Below, in pieces: positions 13,480 to 22,402 of a stretch of DNA of 33,694 bases (its first letter is position 1; every line of letters begins with the position of its first letter). Made by a program: the position numbers and the translations under genes. This DNA is from CAZVWH01 sp964631175 (GTDB taxonomy: Bacteria; Planctomycetota; Phycisphaerae; Sedimentisphaerales; Anaerobacaceae), in contig CAZVWH010000022.1 of the NCBI GenBank assembly GCA_964631175.1, forward strand, positions 1-33,694, given 5' to 3'. The notes under the pieces were generated by a model that ran no database searches, was not told where the DNA came from, and saw nothing but the letters and a program-made list of their open reading frames with translations.

Positions 13480-15954
13480 ATGCGCTACGGACATTTTGAC
13501 GACCGGCAGAAAGAATATGTTATAACCGAACCTAAAACGCCATATCCCTGGATTAATTATCTGGGCACGGAGGAGTTCTTTTCGCTTATCTCAAATACCG
13601 CAGGCGGATACAGCTTTTACAAGGACGCAAGGCTTCGAAGGATCACAAGATACAGATACAATAATGTCCCCATCGACGAAGGCGGAAAATATTTTTATAT
13701 CAATGAAGGCGGGACTGTGTGGTCGCCGGGCTGGAAGCCCGTAAAGACCGCATTGGATCATTATGAATGCAGACACGGATTGGGTTATACAATCATAACA
13801 GGCGAGAAAAACAAACTGGAGGCACAGGTTACATATTTTGTGCCACTTGGTGACAATTGTGAGATTCAGAAGGTCAAGCTCACTAATAAAAGCGACACCC
13901 AAAAGAAGCTCAAGCTGTTTTCCTTTGTAGAATTCTGTCTCTGGAACGCGCTGGACGATATGACCAATTTTCAGCGGAATTTGTCAACCGGCGAGGTGGA
14001 AGTCAAAAGCTCGGTCATCTACCACAAAACGGAATACAAAGAGAGGCGAAACCATTATGCTTTTTACTCCGTCAATCAGCCCATACAGGGCTTCGATACG
14101 GATAGGGAATCATTCATCGGGCTGTATAATGGATTTGCAAATCCTGATGCCGTAATGGAAGGGGTAAGCCGCAATTCGGTTGCTCATGGATGGTCGCCGG
14201 TCGGCTCACACATGCTGGAAATAAATCTGGCTGCCGGACAAGAAAAGGAGCTGATTTTCATTCTTGGCTATGTTGAAAACGATGAGGACAATAAATGGGA
14301 AAGTCCTGGAGTTATTAACAAACAAAAAGCGGAAAATCTAATTGCACGCTATAAGGATACCAACTCCGTAAATGAAGCGTTTGAAAAATTAAAAAATTAC
14401 TGGTCGCAGCTTTTTTCAGTCTATCAGTTGAAGAGCCATGATGAAAAGCTTAGCCGAATGGTGAATATCTGGAACCAGTATCAATGTATGGTCACCTTCA
14501 ATATGTCACGCAGTGCATCATACTTTGAGTCCGGCATAGGCCGGGGGCTTGGTTTCAGAGATTCCAATCAGGACCTCATCGGATTTGTTCATCAAATTCC
14601 GCAAAAAGCAAAGCAAAGAATTTTGGATATTGCCGCGACGCAGTTCGAAGACGGCGGCGCCTATCATCAATATCAGCCGCTGACTAAAAAAGGCAATAAC
14701 GAGATAGGTGGCAACTTTAATGACGACCCCCTCTGGCTGATTCTATCGACGGCCAGCTATATTAAAGAAACCGGCGATTGGTCGATACTTGACGAGCAAG
14801 TCCCGTTTGATAACGACCAGACAAAAGCTAAATCTCTATTTGAGCATCTAAAAAGGTCTTTCTACCACGTGGTTAATAATCTTGGGCCTCATAATCTTCC
14901 GCTAATCGGCAGGGCTGATTGGAATGATTGCTTAAATTTAAACTGCTTTTCAAAAAATCCGGACGAATCATTCCAGACCACAGAAAACAAACAAGGCGGT
15001 GTCGCTGAATCTATGGTGATTGCAGGAATGTTTGTTCTTTACGGCAGCGAGTTTGCGGAATTGTGCGGAAGACACGGCGAAAAAAAGGAAGCAAAAGCAG
15101 CGGATGCCCACGTTAAGAAAATGGTAGAGAGCATCAACAAACACGGCTGGGACGGCCAGCCCGAAGGGCTGGACAGGATCAAACCCGCCTCCGGCGGGTG
15201 GTTCCTGCGGGCATACGATTATTTTGGTAAAAAAGTTGGAAGTCAAGAGAACGAAGAAGGCAAGGTCTTTATTGAATCCCAGGGTTTTTGTGTAATGGCA
15301 GGCATAGGACTGGAAGACGGTAAAGCTCGCTTAGCGCTAGAATCTGTTAGGAAATATCTTGATTGTGAATATGGGATTGTATTGAACAATCCTGCTTTTA
15401 CAAAATATCACATCAATTTAGGCGAGATATCCACTTATCCGGCAGGCTATAAAGAAAATGCAGGTGTTTTCTGTCACAATAATCCCTGGATTATGATTGC
15501 CGAGACAATGCTTGGAAATGGTGACAGGGCATTTGAGTATTATAAAAAAATCGCACCGTCTTACCTTGAAGATATCAGCGAGCTGCACAAAATGGAGCCG
15601 TATGTCTATTCGCAAATGATCGCCGGCAAAGACGCATTTAAGCCCGGCGAAGCCAAGAACTCCTGGCTTACCGGAACCGCAGCCTGGAACTTCTATGCCA
15701 TAGCGCAATATATATTGGGCATTAGGCCTGAATATGATGGTTTGTTAATCGACCCTTGTATTCCGAGGGGTTGGGATGGCTTTGTCATAGAAAGAAAATT
15801 CAGAAATACGGTTTACCAAATCACCGTACAAAATCCAAAGCACGTATCAAAAAGCGTGAAGGAAATCCTCATCGACGATAAAAAAATAAAGGGCAACATC
15901 CTGCCGGCTTTTGGTGACGATAAAACTCATAGTGCTACAGTTATTATGGGTTAG
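13480..15954 (+). CDS. GH94 cellobiose-phosphorylase-like glycoside phosphorylase
   Basis: 824-aa cytoplasmic enzyme that splits a beta-linked disaccharide with phosphate, giving a sugar 1-phosphate and a free sugar. The N-terminus MRYGHFDDRQKEYVITEPKT with PWINYLG and NTAGGYSFYKDARLRRITRY is the classic cellobiose/chitobiose phosphorylase opening. GRADWNDCLNL holds the general acid (D483). GSQENEEGKVFIESQGFCVM and the NPW..AE..LG segment near the end are also family features. Length is normal. The ATG at 13480 gives the family N-terminus; the in-frame ATG at 13450 adds ten unusual residues and has no ribosome binding site. A tandem hairpin (15156-15199) adds about 13 residues between HGWDG and WFLRAYD. 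No signal peptide is seen, so the disaccharide must be imported. It is convergent with a GH112 phosphorylase. Confidence 0.93.
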   Translation: MRYGHFDDRQKEYVITEPKTPYPWINYLGTEEFFSLISNTAGGYSFYKDARLRRITRYRYNNVPIDEGGKYFYINEGGTVWSPGWKPVKTALDHYECRHGLGYTIITGEKNKLEAQVTYFVPLGDNCEIQKVKLTNKSDTQKKLKLFSFVEFCLWNALDDMTNFQRNLSTGEVEVKSSVIYHKTEYKERRNHYAFYSVNQPIQGFDTDRESFIGLYNGFANPDAVMEGVSRNSVAHGWSPVGSHMLEINLAAGQEKELIFILGYVENDEDNKWESPGVINKQKAENLIARYKDTNSVNEAFEKLKNYWSQLFSVYQLKSHDEKLSRMVNIWNQYQCMVTFNMSRSASYFESGIGRGLGFRDSNQDLIGFVHQIPQKAKQRILDIAATQFEDGGAYHQYQPLTKKGNNEIGGNFNDDPLWLILSTASYIKETGDWSILDEQVPFDNDQTKAKSLFEHLKRSFYHVVNNLGPHNLPLIGRADWNDCLNLNCFSKNPDESFQTTENKQGGVAESMVIAGMFVLYGSEFAELCGRHGEKKEAKAADAHVKKMVESINKHGWDGQPEGLDRIKPASGGWFLRAYDYFGKKVGSQENEEGKVFIESQGFCVMAGIGLEDGKARLALESVRKYLDCEYGIVLNNPAFTKYHINLGEISTYPAGYKENAGVFCHNNPWIMIAETMLGNGDRAFEYYKKIAPSYLEDISELHKMEPYVYSQMIAGKDAFKPGEAKNSWLTGTAAWNFYAIAQYILGIRPEYDGLLIDPCIPRGWDGFVIERKFRNTVYQITVQNPKHVSKSVKEILIDDKKIKGNILPAFGDDKTHSATVIMG
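15156..15199 (+). repeat. Tandem perfect hairpins inside the GH94 gene
   Basis: CCAGCCC GAA GGGCTGG (15156-15172) and ACCCGCC TCC GGCGGGT (15183-15199), each a perfect 7-bp stem with a 3-base loop, 10 bases apart. In frame they encode QPEGLDRIKPASG, between the conserved HGWDG and GWFLRAYD segments. Confidence 0.8.
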
Positions 15955-15984
15955 TAGTACTTTGTCGCAGGTAATTTGAGCAGT

Positions 15985-16098
15985 TGTCATTGCGAGGCCT
16001 GAAAGGCCGACTTCGGCGAGCTCAGTCGAGTCATGGCAATCTCAATAACCTATAGAAATGAGATTGCTTCGTCCACCTTCGGCGGACTCGCAATGACA
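15985..16098. repeat. MITE-like palindromic element, copy 2
   Basis: 114 bases with perfect 12-bp terminal inverted repeats: TGTCATTGCGAG (15985-15996) and CTCGCAATGACA (16087-16098). Inside is a second palindrome, CAATCTCA (16037-16044) opposed to TGAGATTG (16059-16066). It sits in the convergent gap between the two phosphorylase genes, where it could also terminate transcription from both sides. Confidence 0.85.
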
Positions 16099-16109
16099 AT
16101 CGTCGTTTT

Positions 16110-18296
16110 TTACATATCCATAATTTTAATGCCATGTGGTTCCAAGCTGACGTTTATGGATTTTCCGCTCGAATCGAATACTTTGGTTTTCTCGCTTTTG
16201 TCACTACTGTTTATGACAACGAGTTTTTTGCCCTTCGGATAGTATGCGCAATCTGTATAAATATTACTGCACGTCCATGGGCCGAAGTCTCTTTCTCGAC
16301 CTGCCGCCCAAAATAGCGTTCTGTATAATAAACGCGTATTCTCCGGCGTGAATTTGTAGCCGGCTAAATAAATTGATCTGCCCTTCCTAAAATTATGCAC
16401 CGCAACTCTCGGTGACCCCTCTTTCTCAGCGAGCACTTTCGTATCTTTATCTACAACAAAAACTTTATTGATGTCATTTCCGAAATCGATATCACCTTTT
16501 ACATCTTGCACTATGAAATGTTTTTCATCAGCCACTGAGAATTTAATTTTACCATTATTGAGCGTAAGGCCTATTTCTCTATCGACTCCTAATAGATGCG
16601 ACAATTGGAAGTATTGAGCATTATGCTGACAGGCGGAAGGCTCAGCTACGCCGATAAATCCTCCGCCATTGGCAACCCAATCGGTAATAACTTCGATGAT
16701 CTTCTCGTTCTTCCAATGGTCACCGCCGGTCCAGGCGCTGTTAACCCGGCCTGTGTTGATAATGACCTGACAGTCTTTTGGGACGCCATTCTGGAGAATA
16801 TCGTCAAAACTGAGGAACATGACGTTCACCGGCAGGCCCGCCAGGGACTCGGTCAGCTCGTATAACTCCATCCCGGCGATAAAGTGGCCGACATACACCC
16901 AACAGCGCAGCCTGCCCCAGGCCGTCAACACGGCCACCTTGATGGGGGCGGTGTAAGGTTTGTCGTTCTCGTGGAATCCTCGCAGGATTCTGAACTCTTC
17001 GGCGATTTGCGTCATCGTCTCGACAAAGTCGCCAAAGCCCTCAACTAAGTGCAGATAGCCGCCCAAGCCGATTCGGTCCACCGGCGCGCGAAGCAGTCCC
17101 CGGCGGATATTGGCCCAGAAACGCCTGGCGTCCCGGGCCGGATCGCCACCTTCCATGAAGGTGGGTTCACCTTTCAGTCCGGTCGGGAAAAGATAAGGAT
17201 GCAGACGCAGCTCCTTGATTTTGACACCTTGAACACCCGCACACAATCTGGCTTCGAAGGCGTTGAACACGCATTTAATCAGGCCGTCGAAGTTGAAGTC
17301 TTTGAATCGATCACTGTAAGGCTCGGTGCCAACCCAGTGATCGTCGTAGAACATGTAGGCCTGCTTGCCGGCAGCGTGAACCAGGTCAATGCACTTTCTC
17401 CCGAAGCCTGTGATGAATTCATTCATGAAATCCATCCAGTCCAGCAGGCGCCGGGACGGCACATTGTGACTGGAGCAGTAAGAGCCATTGTTGACGAAGT
17501 CTTCACTGGTCAGCTCGTAGCCCCTGGCCTTGGCGAACAGATGCAGTGCGTATGGACTGACCGTCATCTCATAAGAGCCCCAGTCGGCATATGTGAAACG
17601 CAGCTCGGCGGAATCGCCCCAAAACCAGGCGAAGTTGTAGAACATCGATGTAAAGCGGACTATTTTCGTCCTCGGATGTTCTTTGAGCCATTTCTCCAGA
17701 TAGGCCAAAATAAACTTCTGCGTTTCCGGATATATCGGGTCAATCGGCATCAGATGCTCTCTATCACCCCAGTTATTGGTGATGTGGTTATACATCGAAA
17801 TGGCTTCCCAAATTCGATAGGCCAAGAAATTTACCGTATATTTATGCCATTTCTTCGTGTCTTGTACGGTTACAATTCCTTTTTCGGGATTAAAGCTCCA
17901 CCGCTTGGCAGGAATTTCTTCTCCGGTAGTTCTGTCAAACACCTGCCACCATTTTTTAGGGTTATCATTTGCATTAATTTTGAATTGTTCTCTGAAGTAA
18001 CCACTTAATAAATTTATCTCAACGCTGTCACTTTCTGCGATAACAGGATAGCTCATCAAGTAGTTTTGTTGAAGTTTATCCGGATGCGCCTTTGCCCATT
18101 GGTTATCAATACGAATAAGACAAAGGGTAGAGTAGATATTGTACGCAGAAGAGATTATTTTATCCGACAATACGGTTCCATCGCTGTCTCTTATGGCGTC
18201 GGCTCCCCATTTTTCCGCAAGCTCTAACGTTAAATCCTCGAAACCAGCTTCACCAGGCAAAGTGAAATTTCCCTTCTTATGTAAATCATTATTCAT
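16110..18296 (-). CDS. GH112 galactosyl-hexosamine (lacto-N-biose type) phosphorylase
   Basis: 728-aa phosphorylase of the family that cleaves beta-1,3-galactosyl-N-acetylhexosamine, or galactosyl-beta-1,4-L-rhamnose, to galactose 1-phosphate. Strong family segments: FTLPGEAGFEDLTLELAEKW, GADAIRDSDGT, MYNHITNNWGDREH, FTSMFYNF and FYDDHWVGTEPY (316-327; D319 aligns with the catalytic acid). GYLHLV, AWTGGDHW, GGGFIGVAEPSA and GRSIYLAG follow. Full family length, no signal peptide, so cytoplasmic. ATG at 18296 has AGGG nine bases upstream. The middle of the gene (roughly 16740-17690) is far richer in GC than its two ends. Substrate within the family cannot be fixed by eye. Confidence 0.92.
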   Translation of the reverse strand: MNNDLHKKGNFTLPGEAGFEDLTLELAEKWGADAIRDSDGTVLSDKIISSAYNIYSTLCLIRIDNQWAKAHPDKLQQNYLMSYPVIAESDSVEINLLSGYFREQFKINANDNPKKWWQVFDRTTGEEIPAKRWSFNPEKGIVTVQDTKKWHKYTVNFLAYRIWEAISMYNHITNNWGDREHLMPIDPIYPETQKFILAYLEKWLKEHPRTKIVRFTSMFYNFAWFWGDSAELRFTYADWGSYEMTVSPYALHLFAKARGYELTSEDFVNNGSYCSSHNVPSRRLLDWMDFMNEFITGFGRKCIDLVHAAGKQAYMFYDDHWVGTEPYSDRFKDFNFDGLIKCVFNAFEARLCAGVQGVKIKELRLHPYLFPTGLKGEPTFMEGGDPARDARRFWANIRRGLLRAPVDRIGLGGYLHLVEGFGDFVETMTQIAEEFRILRGFHENDKPYTAPIKVAVLTAWGRLRCWVYVGHFIAGMELYELTESLAGLPVNVMFLSFDDILQNGVPKDCQVIINTGRVNSAWTGGDHWKNEKIIEVITDWVANGGGFIGVAEPSACQHNAQYFQLSHLLGVDREIGLTLNNGKIKFSVADEKHFIVQDVKGDIDFGNDINKVFVVDKDTKVLAEKEGSPRVAVHNFRKGRSIYLAGYKFTPENTRLLYRTLFWAAGRERDFGPWTCSNIYTDCAYYPKGKKLVVINSSDKSEKTKVFDSSGKSINVSLEPHGIKIMDM

Positions 18297-18481
18297 GCCA
18301 ACATCCCTTTATATTATTGATGACCGACTTTTTTCTACGTTTGGTCGTCACCAGAAAAGCGACGCTGCGACTTGCATATTACTTGTCGCTCGGCTGAGCC
18401 GAGTGTACCTCAAATCAACGCCAAAAACAACAACAAAAGCGACCGCCGATAGAGACTCATTCTAAACTGTCTAAAAACGTT

Positions 18482-18509
18482 TTGACAAAACCGCATTAAG
18501 TATTAACAT
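18482..18509 (+). promoter_or_regulatory. Possible sigma-70-like promoter
   Basis: TTGACA (18482-18487), 16 bases, TAACAT (18504-18509). The -35 box is perfect and the -10 box weak. It would give a leader of about 270 bases before the antiporter pair, containing the hairpin at 18635-18689. Confidence 0.3.
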
Positions 18510-18634
18510 ACAGATTTTTCAGGCAGTAGTGGCAGCATCCCGCGTGAGTGATTGCGTATTTGCTCACTCAAGAATTTTTTGTTCTTGTTATATTGTGAAA
18601 TTTGACGATAGTTAGCGGGCAAAAGCCGGCCTCG

Positions 18635-18689
18635 CCCCCGCGCTTTCTGGCATTAGCCATCCCAGCGATTGCGAAAGCAAGAGCGGGGG
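18635..18689. repeat. Long imperfect hairpin upstream of antiporter
   Basis: CCCCCGC (18635-18641) pairs with GCGGGGG (18683-18689), and GCTTTC (18642-18647) with GAAAGC (18673-18678); AAGA is bulged out on the right arm. It is not followed by a T run. It may be an eroded repeat or an mRNA leader structure. Confidence 0.5.
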
Positions 18690-18784
18690 TTCCTGATTAG
18701 TCTTGCTATAGAGGTAAGGCTCCTGTAGCATGGCGTAGCCTTTGATATTGAGCGGACTTTTCGACATTAAGTTTAGCTGAAAAT

Positions 18785-20428
18785 ATGAACCTTCTATTTT
18801 TCATAGCGATTGCTATACTTTTCGGTTTCCTTGTAGGTAAGATATCTCAACGTATTAAACTGCCGGGCGTGGTGGGCTATTTAGTTGCGGGTCTAATATT
18901 CGGGCCATCGCTTCTGAACGTTTTTCACGAAGAATTCGTCGAAGAAATGAATGTTTTCACCAGCTTTGCCCTTTCGTTAGTGGCTTTCATAATCGGCAGC
19001 GAAATGAAGCTGAGCACTCTGAAGGAAATGGGCTCGGGTATCGGCGTCATTACAATTCTGGAGTCATTTGGGGCCTTTTTGTTAGTGACAGCAGGGGTAT
19101 ATTTTCTGACGGGCAAATTGTATTTAGCACTTATCTTCGGGGCGATGGCACCGGCATCTGCACCGGCAGGGACAGTGGCGGTTTTGCAGGAGTGCAAGGC
19201 CAAGGGACGTTTGACTAATGCTTTATATACCGTCGTTGGTCTGGATGATGGACTGGCTATAGTGATATTTGCTATTGCTATGGCTCTGGCCCGGCTGTTG
19301 CTGGTAGGAGGCAAGCTGTCCGTCGAAAGTCTTTTAGAAGGCCCTGTATTCGAGATAATCGGCTCGATTGCTCTTGGATGTGCAATAGGTGCGGTTGCCG
19401 GGTATTTTATGCAGCGGCTATCCAGCGACGACGCCATATTAGCAGTCTGCCTGGGCAGTATTCTCTTATGCACAGGGATCAGCATCTATTTTGATTTGTC
19501 CCTTATTCTGGCGAATCTAAGCTTAGGTATGATCTACGTAAATCTATATCCGGCTGGAAACCGAAGGGCTTATCGAGCAATAGAGTTTCTTACTCTGCCG
19601 GTCTATATTATCTTTTTCTTTTTGGCCGGTGCGCATCTTCAAATAAGTCTGCTGCCGACTATGGGCCTTTTAGGGCTGGTGTATGTGCTATGCAGGATAA
19701 GTGGATTGATGGGCGGCGCTTTTTTGGGTGCAGTGTTATCCAAGCAGAGTCCGGTGATTCGAAAATATCTTGGCATGGGGATACTCTGTCAGGCCGGCGT
19801 GGCCATAGGACTCTCACTGCTGGCGGCAGGGCAATTGCGACCTCTGGGTGAAACGGGTATGAATTTAGCCGTTGTTGTGGTCAATACCATCGCTGCCACT
19901 ACAATTGTCTTTGAAATAATTGGGCCTATAGGGACAAGAATTGCCATCAAAAAGGCAGGCGAGCTCGGTTTAAATATAACCGAGGAGGACCTCATTAAGA
20001 CATATCAGGTCAAAGACGTGATGGATACAAAGCTACCCACACTCAACGCTGGAATGCCTCTAAGTGAAGTTGTCCGGATAGTAAGCGATACCGACTACTT
20101 CTACTATCCGGTCGTCGATAGCAACAACCAGCTCATTGGAACTGTAACGCTGGACGGTATCAGAAAAACTTTTGCCACGCAGGAATTAAATGACTGGCTG
20201 GTGACTCTTGACATTGCCGAGCCGATCATAGACAAGGTCACACCTCAGATGCCATTGTCGGAAGCCCTCGAGGAAACAAGACGGCTGGATGTGGAACATC
20301 TGCCGGTAGTGGCTTCAAATGAGGATGATAGGCTTATTGGAATTTTGAAATGTCGTGCAGTTAGACGGTCGCTTAGTGCGGAGGTGCTGTCACGGCAGCG
20401 CGAAGCTGATAAGCTGCATAGCAGCTAA
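18785..20428 (+). CDS. CPA2-type cation/proton antiporter with C-terminal CBS pair (paralog 1)
   Basis: 547-aa inner-membrane antiporter, about 11-13 hydrophobic segments in residues 1-385 (KefB/NapA-like fold), followed by a tandem CBS module (about 405-530) that usually senses adenine nucleotides. The ion-binding pair D154-D155 is present in VGLDDGLAI. The neighbouring unwound-helix segment reads APASAPAGT, lacking the acidic residue that paralog 2 has (ATDPAST). The CBS half opens with GLNITEEDLIKTY, includes FATQELNDWLV and ends with CRAVRRSLSAEVLSRQ. The following gene shares all of these closely. Start ATG has a weak ribosome binding site. It is separated from paralog 2 by 36 bases. Ion (Na+ or K+) not determinable. 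Confidence 0.87.
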   Translation: MNLLFFIAIAILFGFLVGKISQRIKLPGVVGYLVAGLIFGPSLLNVFHEEFVEEMNVFTSFALSLVAFIIGSEMKLSTLKEMGSGIGVITILESFGAFLLVTAGVYFLTGKLYLALIFGAMAPASAPAGTVAVLQECKAKGRLTNALYTVVGLDDGLAIVIFAIAMALARLLLVGGKLSVESLLEGPVFEIIGSIALGCAIGAVAGYFMQRLSSDDAILAVCLGSILLCTGISIYFDLSLILANLSLGMIYVNLYPAGNRRAYRAIEFLTLPVYIIFFFLAGAHLQISLLPTMGLLGLVYVLCRISGLMGGAFLGAVLSKQSPVIRKYLGMGILCQAGVAIGLSLLAAGQLRPLGETGMNLAVVVVNTIAATTIVFEIIGPIGTRIAIKKAGELGLNITEEDLIKTYQVKDVMDTKLPTLNAGMPLSEVVRIVSDTDYFYYPVVDSNNQLIGTVTLDGIRKTFATQELNDWLVTLDIAEPIIDKVTPQMPLSEALEETRRLDVEHLPVVASNEDDRLIGILKCRAVRRSLSAEVLSRQREADKLHSS

Positions 20429-20464
20429 CAGGCCGAAGTGTAGATGAATATAGAATAGGTTACC

Positions 20465-22150
20465 ATGGCTGATCCAGTTATAATAGCTGGCACACAGGAT
20501 TATGGCCACTTGAATCTGGTTTTGCTTTTCGGCCTGATTATTCTAAGTGGCGCATTTGGCGCACGACTTTTTCAAAAGCTACATATTCCACAGGTAGTTG
20601 GTTACATCACCATAGGTATCGTATTAGGCCCTTTGCTAAACATCGTCTCTCAACAAACAGTTCAGGCTCTCGAACCATTCGGCCTGTTTGCACTTGGTGT
20701 TATTGGCTTTCTCATTGGCGGGGAGCTTAAGCGTGAGATTTTTGCAAGATTCGGCAAACAAGTTTTTGCGATTTTGTTGTTTGAAGGGGGGATGGCCTTT
20801 TTGCTGGTGCTGCTTTTAAGTTTTCTTGCGCTTTGTTTGTTTTATGATTGGCAAACAGCGTTGGCAATTGGCGTAGTTTTCGGCGCAATCTGCTCAGCGA
20901 CTGATCCTGCCTCAACGGTAAATATCCTGTGGGAATACAAGGCCCGTGGGCCGCTTACGAGTATGCTGACAGCGATTGTTGCTCTGGATGACGCATTAGC
21001 TTTGGTGTTATACATTAGCAGTGTTAGTTTGGCAGGTTTTCTTACCGGCAGCAAGCAAGCCGGCCTCTGGCTGTTGATCTTTCATTCGTTCTATGAAGTG
21101 ATAGGTTCATTGGTGCTGGGGGTGGCAGCAGGTTTGATATTAAGCTGGATAGCAAAAAAAAGTGAGGACGACGATAGGACTCTCGTCCTATCAATTAGTA
21201 TGATACTGCTGACTATTGGCCTGGCAATATATCTTGGTTTAGACGTTATCCTGTCCTCAATGGCCTGCGGGACGATGCTTGTAAATATTCTACCAAGACG
21301 AAGCTCAAGAAGCTTTGAGCTGGTGACCAGATTTTCGCCGCCAATATATGTTATGTTTTTTGTAATTATCGGCGCCAGGCTCAATGTAAACTTTACAGGC
21401 TCGATTTTGCTCCTGGCAGGTACTTATGTAATCGGCAGTACCGTGGGAAAAACAGCAGGCTCATACTTGGGTGCTGTTTATAGCAAAGCTGTGCCGACGG
21501 TAAGAAGATATCTGGGCTTCTGCCTATATCAACAGGGTACTATTGCTGTTGCTTTGTTGTTAATGGCCAGCCAACGATTTGAAGGCCGGGTCAGAGATAT
21601 GATGTTGTCAGTAATAATTGCAGGAGTGTTAATACTTCAATTGATCGGCCCTATTCTCACAAAAATAGGCGTTAAAAAGGCCGGCGAAGCAGGGCTTAAT
21701 ATTACCGAAGAGGATCTCATCAAAACCTATAATGTTACTGATGTGATGGAAGTAAATATCCCCACCATTACTGCGGGTGCATCTCTGAATGAGGTGGTTA
21801 AGATTGTCAGCGGTACCGAGAATTTTTATTATCCCGTTGTGGATAACGCTAAGAAATTAATAGGTGCCATCACGTTAGCTGGTATTAGAAATACCTTTGC
21901 CACACAGGAGCTAAACGAGTGGCTGGTAGCGCTTGATATTATGGAGCCTGTTATTGCAAAGGTAACGCCGGATACACGGCTGTCGGAAGCATTTGAAGGG
22001 GCAAGTCAACTTGATACCGAGTACCTGCCGGTCGTCGTATCGCAACAGGATGACAGCTTTGTTGGGCTCTTGAATTGTCGGGCCGTGCGCCGGCAACTTT
22101 CTGCGGAAATATTGTCACGACAGCAAAAAGTTGATAATATAGCAGGCTGA
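20465..22150 (+). CDS. CPA2-type cation/proton antiporter with C-terminal CBS pair (paralog 2)
   Basis: 561-aa paralog of the preceding gene and almost certainly a tandem duplicate. The membrane half (about 15-400) has CSATDPASTV, with T146-D147 at the unwound helix, and VALDDALAL, with the D175-D176 ion site. The CBS half (about 413-545) repeats GLNITEEDLIKTY, FATQELNEWLV and NCRAVRRQLSAEILSRQQ almost word for word. The CBS halves are visibly more alike than the membrane halves. Start ATG at 20465 has AGG six bases upstream. Two such subunits could form a heterodimer, since these antiporters work as dimers; that is inference. Confidence 0.87.
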   Translation: MADPVIIAGTQDYGHLNLVLLFGLIILSGAFGARLFQKLHIPQVVGYITIGIVLGPLLNIVSQQTVQALEPFGLFALGVIGFLIGGELKREIFARFGKQVFAILLFEGGMAFLLVLLLSFLALCLFYDWQTALAIGVVFGAICSATDPASTVNILWEYKARGPLTSMLTAIVALDDALALVLYISSVSLAGFLTGSKQAGLWLLIFHSFYEVIGSLVLGVAAGLILSWIAKKSEDDDRTLVLSISMILLTIGLAIYLGLDVILSSMACGTMLVNILPRRSSRSFELVTRFSPPIYVMFFVIIGARLNVNFTGSILLLAGTYVIGSTVGKTAGSYLGAVYSKAVPTVRRYLGFCLYQQGTIAVALLLMASQRFEGRVRDMMLSVIIAGVLILQLIGPILTKIGVKKAGEAGLNITEEDLIKTYNVTDVMEVNIPTITAGASLNEVVKIVSGTENFYYPVVDNAKKLIGAITLAGIRNTFATQELNEWLVALDIMEPVIAKVTPDTRLSEAFEGASQLDTEYLPVVVSQQDDSFVGLLNCRAVRRQLSAEILSRQQKVDNIAG

Positions 22151-22402
22151 TATATATTGTGAAAGAAGGATATTAGGGGCCCCCGCTTCGCGGGAACCAA
22201 ATCAGAGAATCAGGATGAAGTCCACAGGACACCTTGCGGTGAGTATCGGAAATTCGGTCCACAGGACATGGCGCCAGCTGCGCAGCATGGCTTGCGCCAC
22301 ATTCCAGCGACCTTACGGCGGAAACCAAGAAAAATCTATCTTATACCCTGATAATCCTTCGACCTCGCTCAGGGCGGGCCTGATACCCGGATAACCTTAT
22401 TT
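22151..22402. repeat. 252-base repeat-bearing gap before cdsA
   Basis: Contains CCCGC TTC GCGGG (22182-22194), a 12-base direct repeat GTCCACAGGACA at 22220-22231 and 22257-22268, and at 22354-22380 a copy of the CTGAGC..TCGAAGG family (minus orientation, ATCCTTCGACCTCGCTCAGG). No coding region is seen. The cdsA promoter may lie here but no clear boxes are visible. Confidence 0.6.

Larger units (their letters stand above)
18297..18784. other. 488-base divergent intergenic region
   Basis: It separates GH112 (minus) from the antiporter (plus). It holds a possible plus-strand promoter (18482-18509) and a long imperfect hairpin at 18635-18689 (CCCCCGC paired with GCGGGGG, then GCTTTC paired with GAAAGC). 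I see no coding potential, tRNA or riboswitch that I can name. A structured leader for the antiporter mRNA is possible but unproven. Confidence 0.5.

Noticed and set aside
17049..18008. Long plus-strand reading frame antisense to the GH112 gene
   Set aside because: It lies opposite a clear GH112 coding region, is long because of the GC-rich middle, and shows no recognisable motifs.
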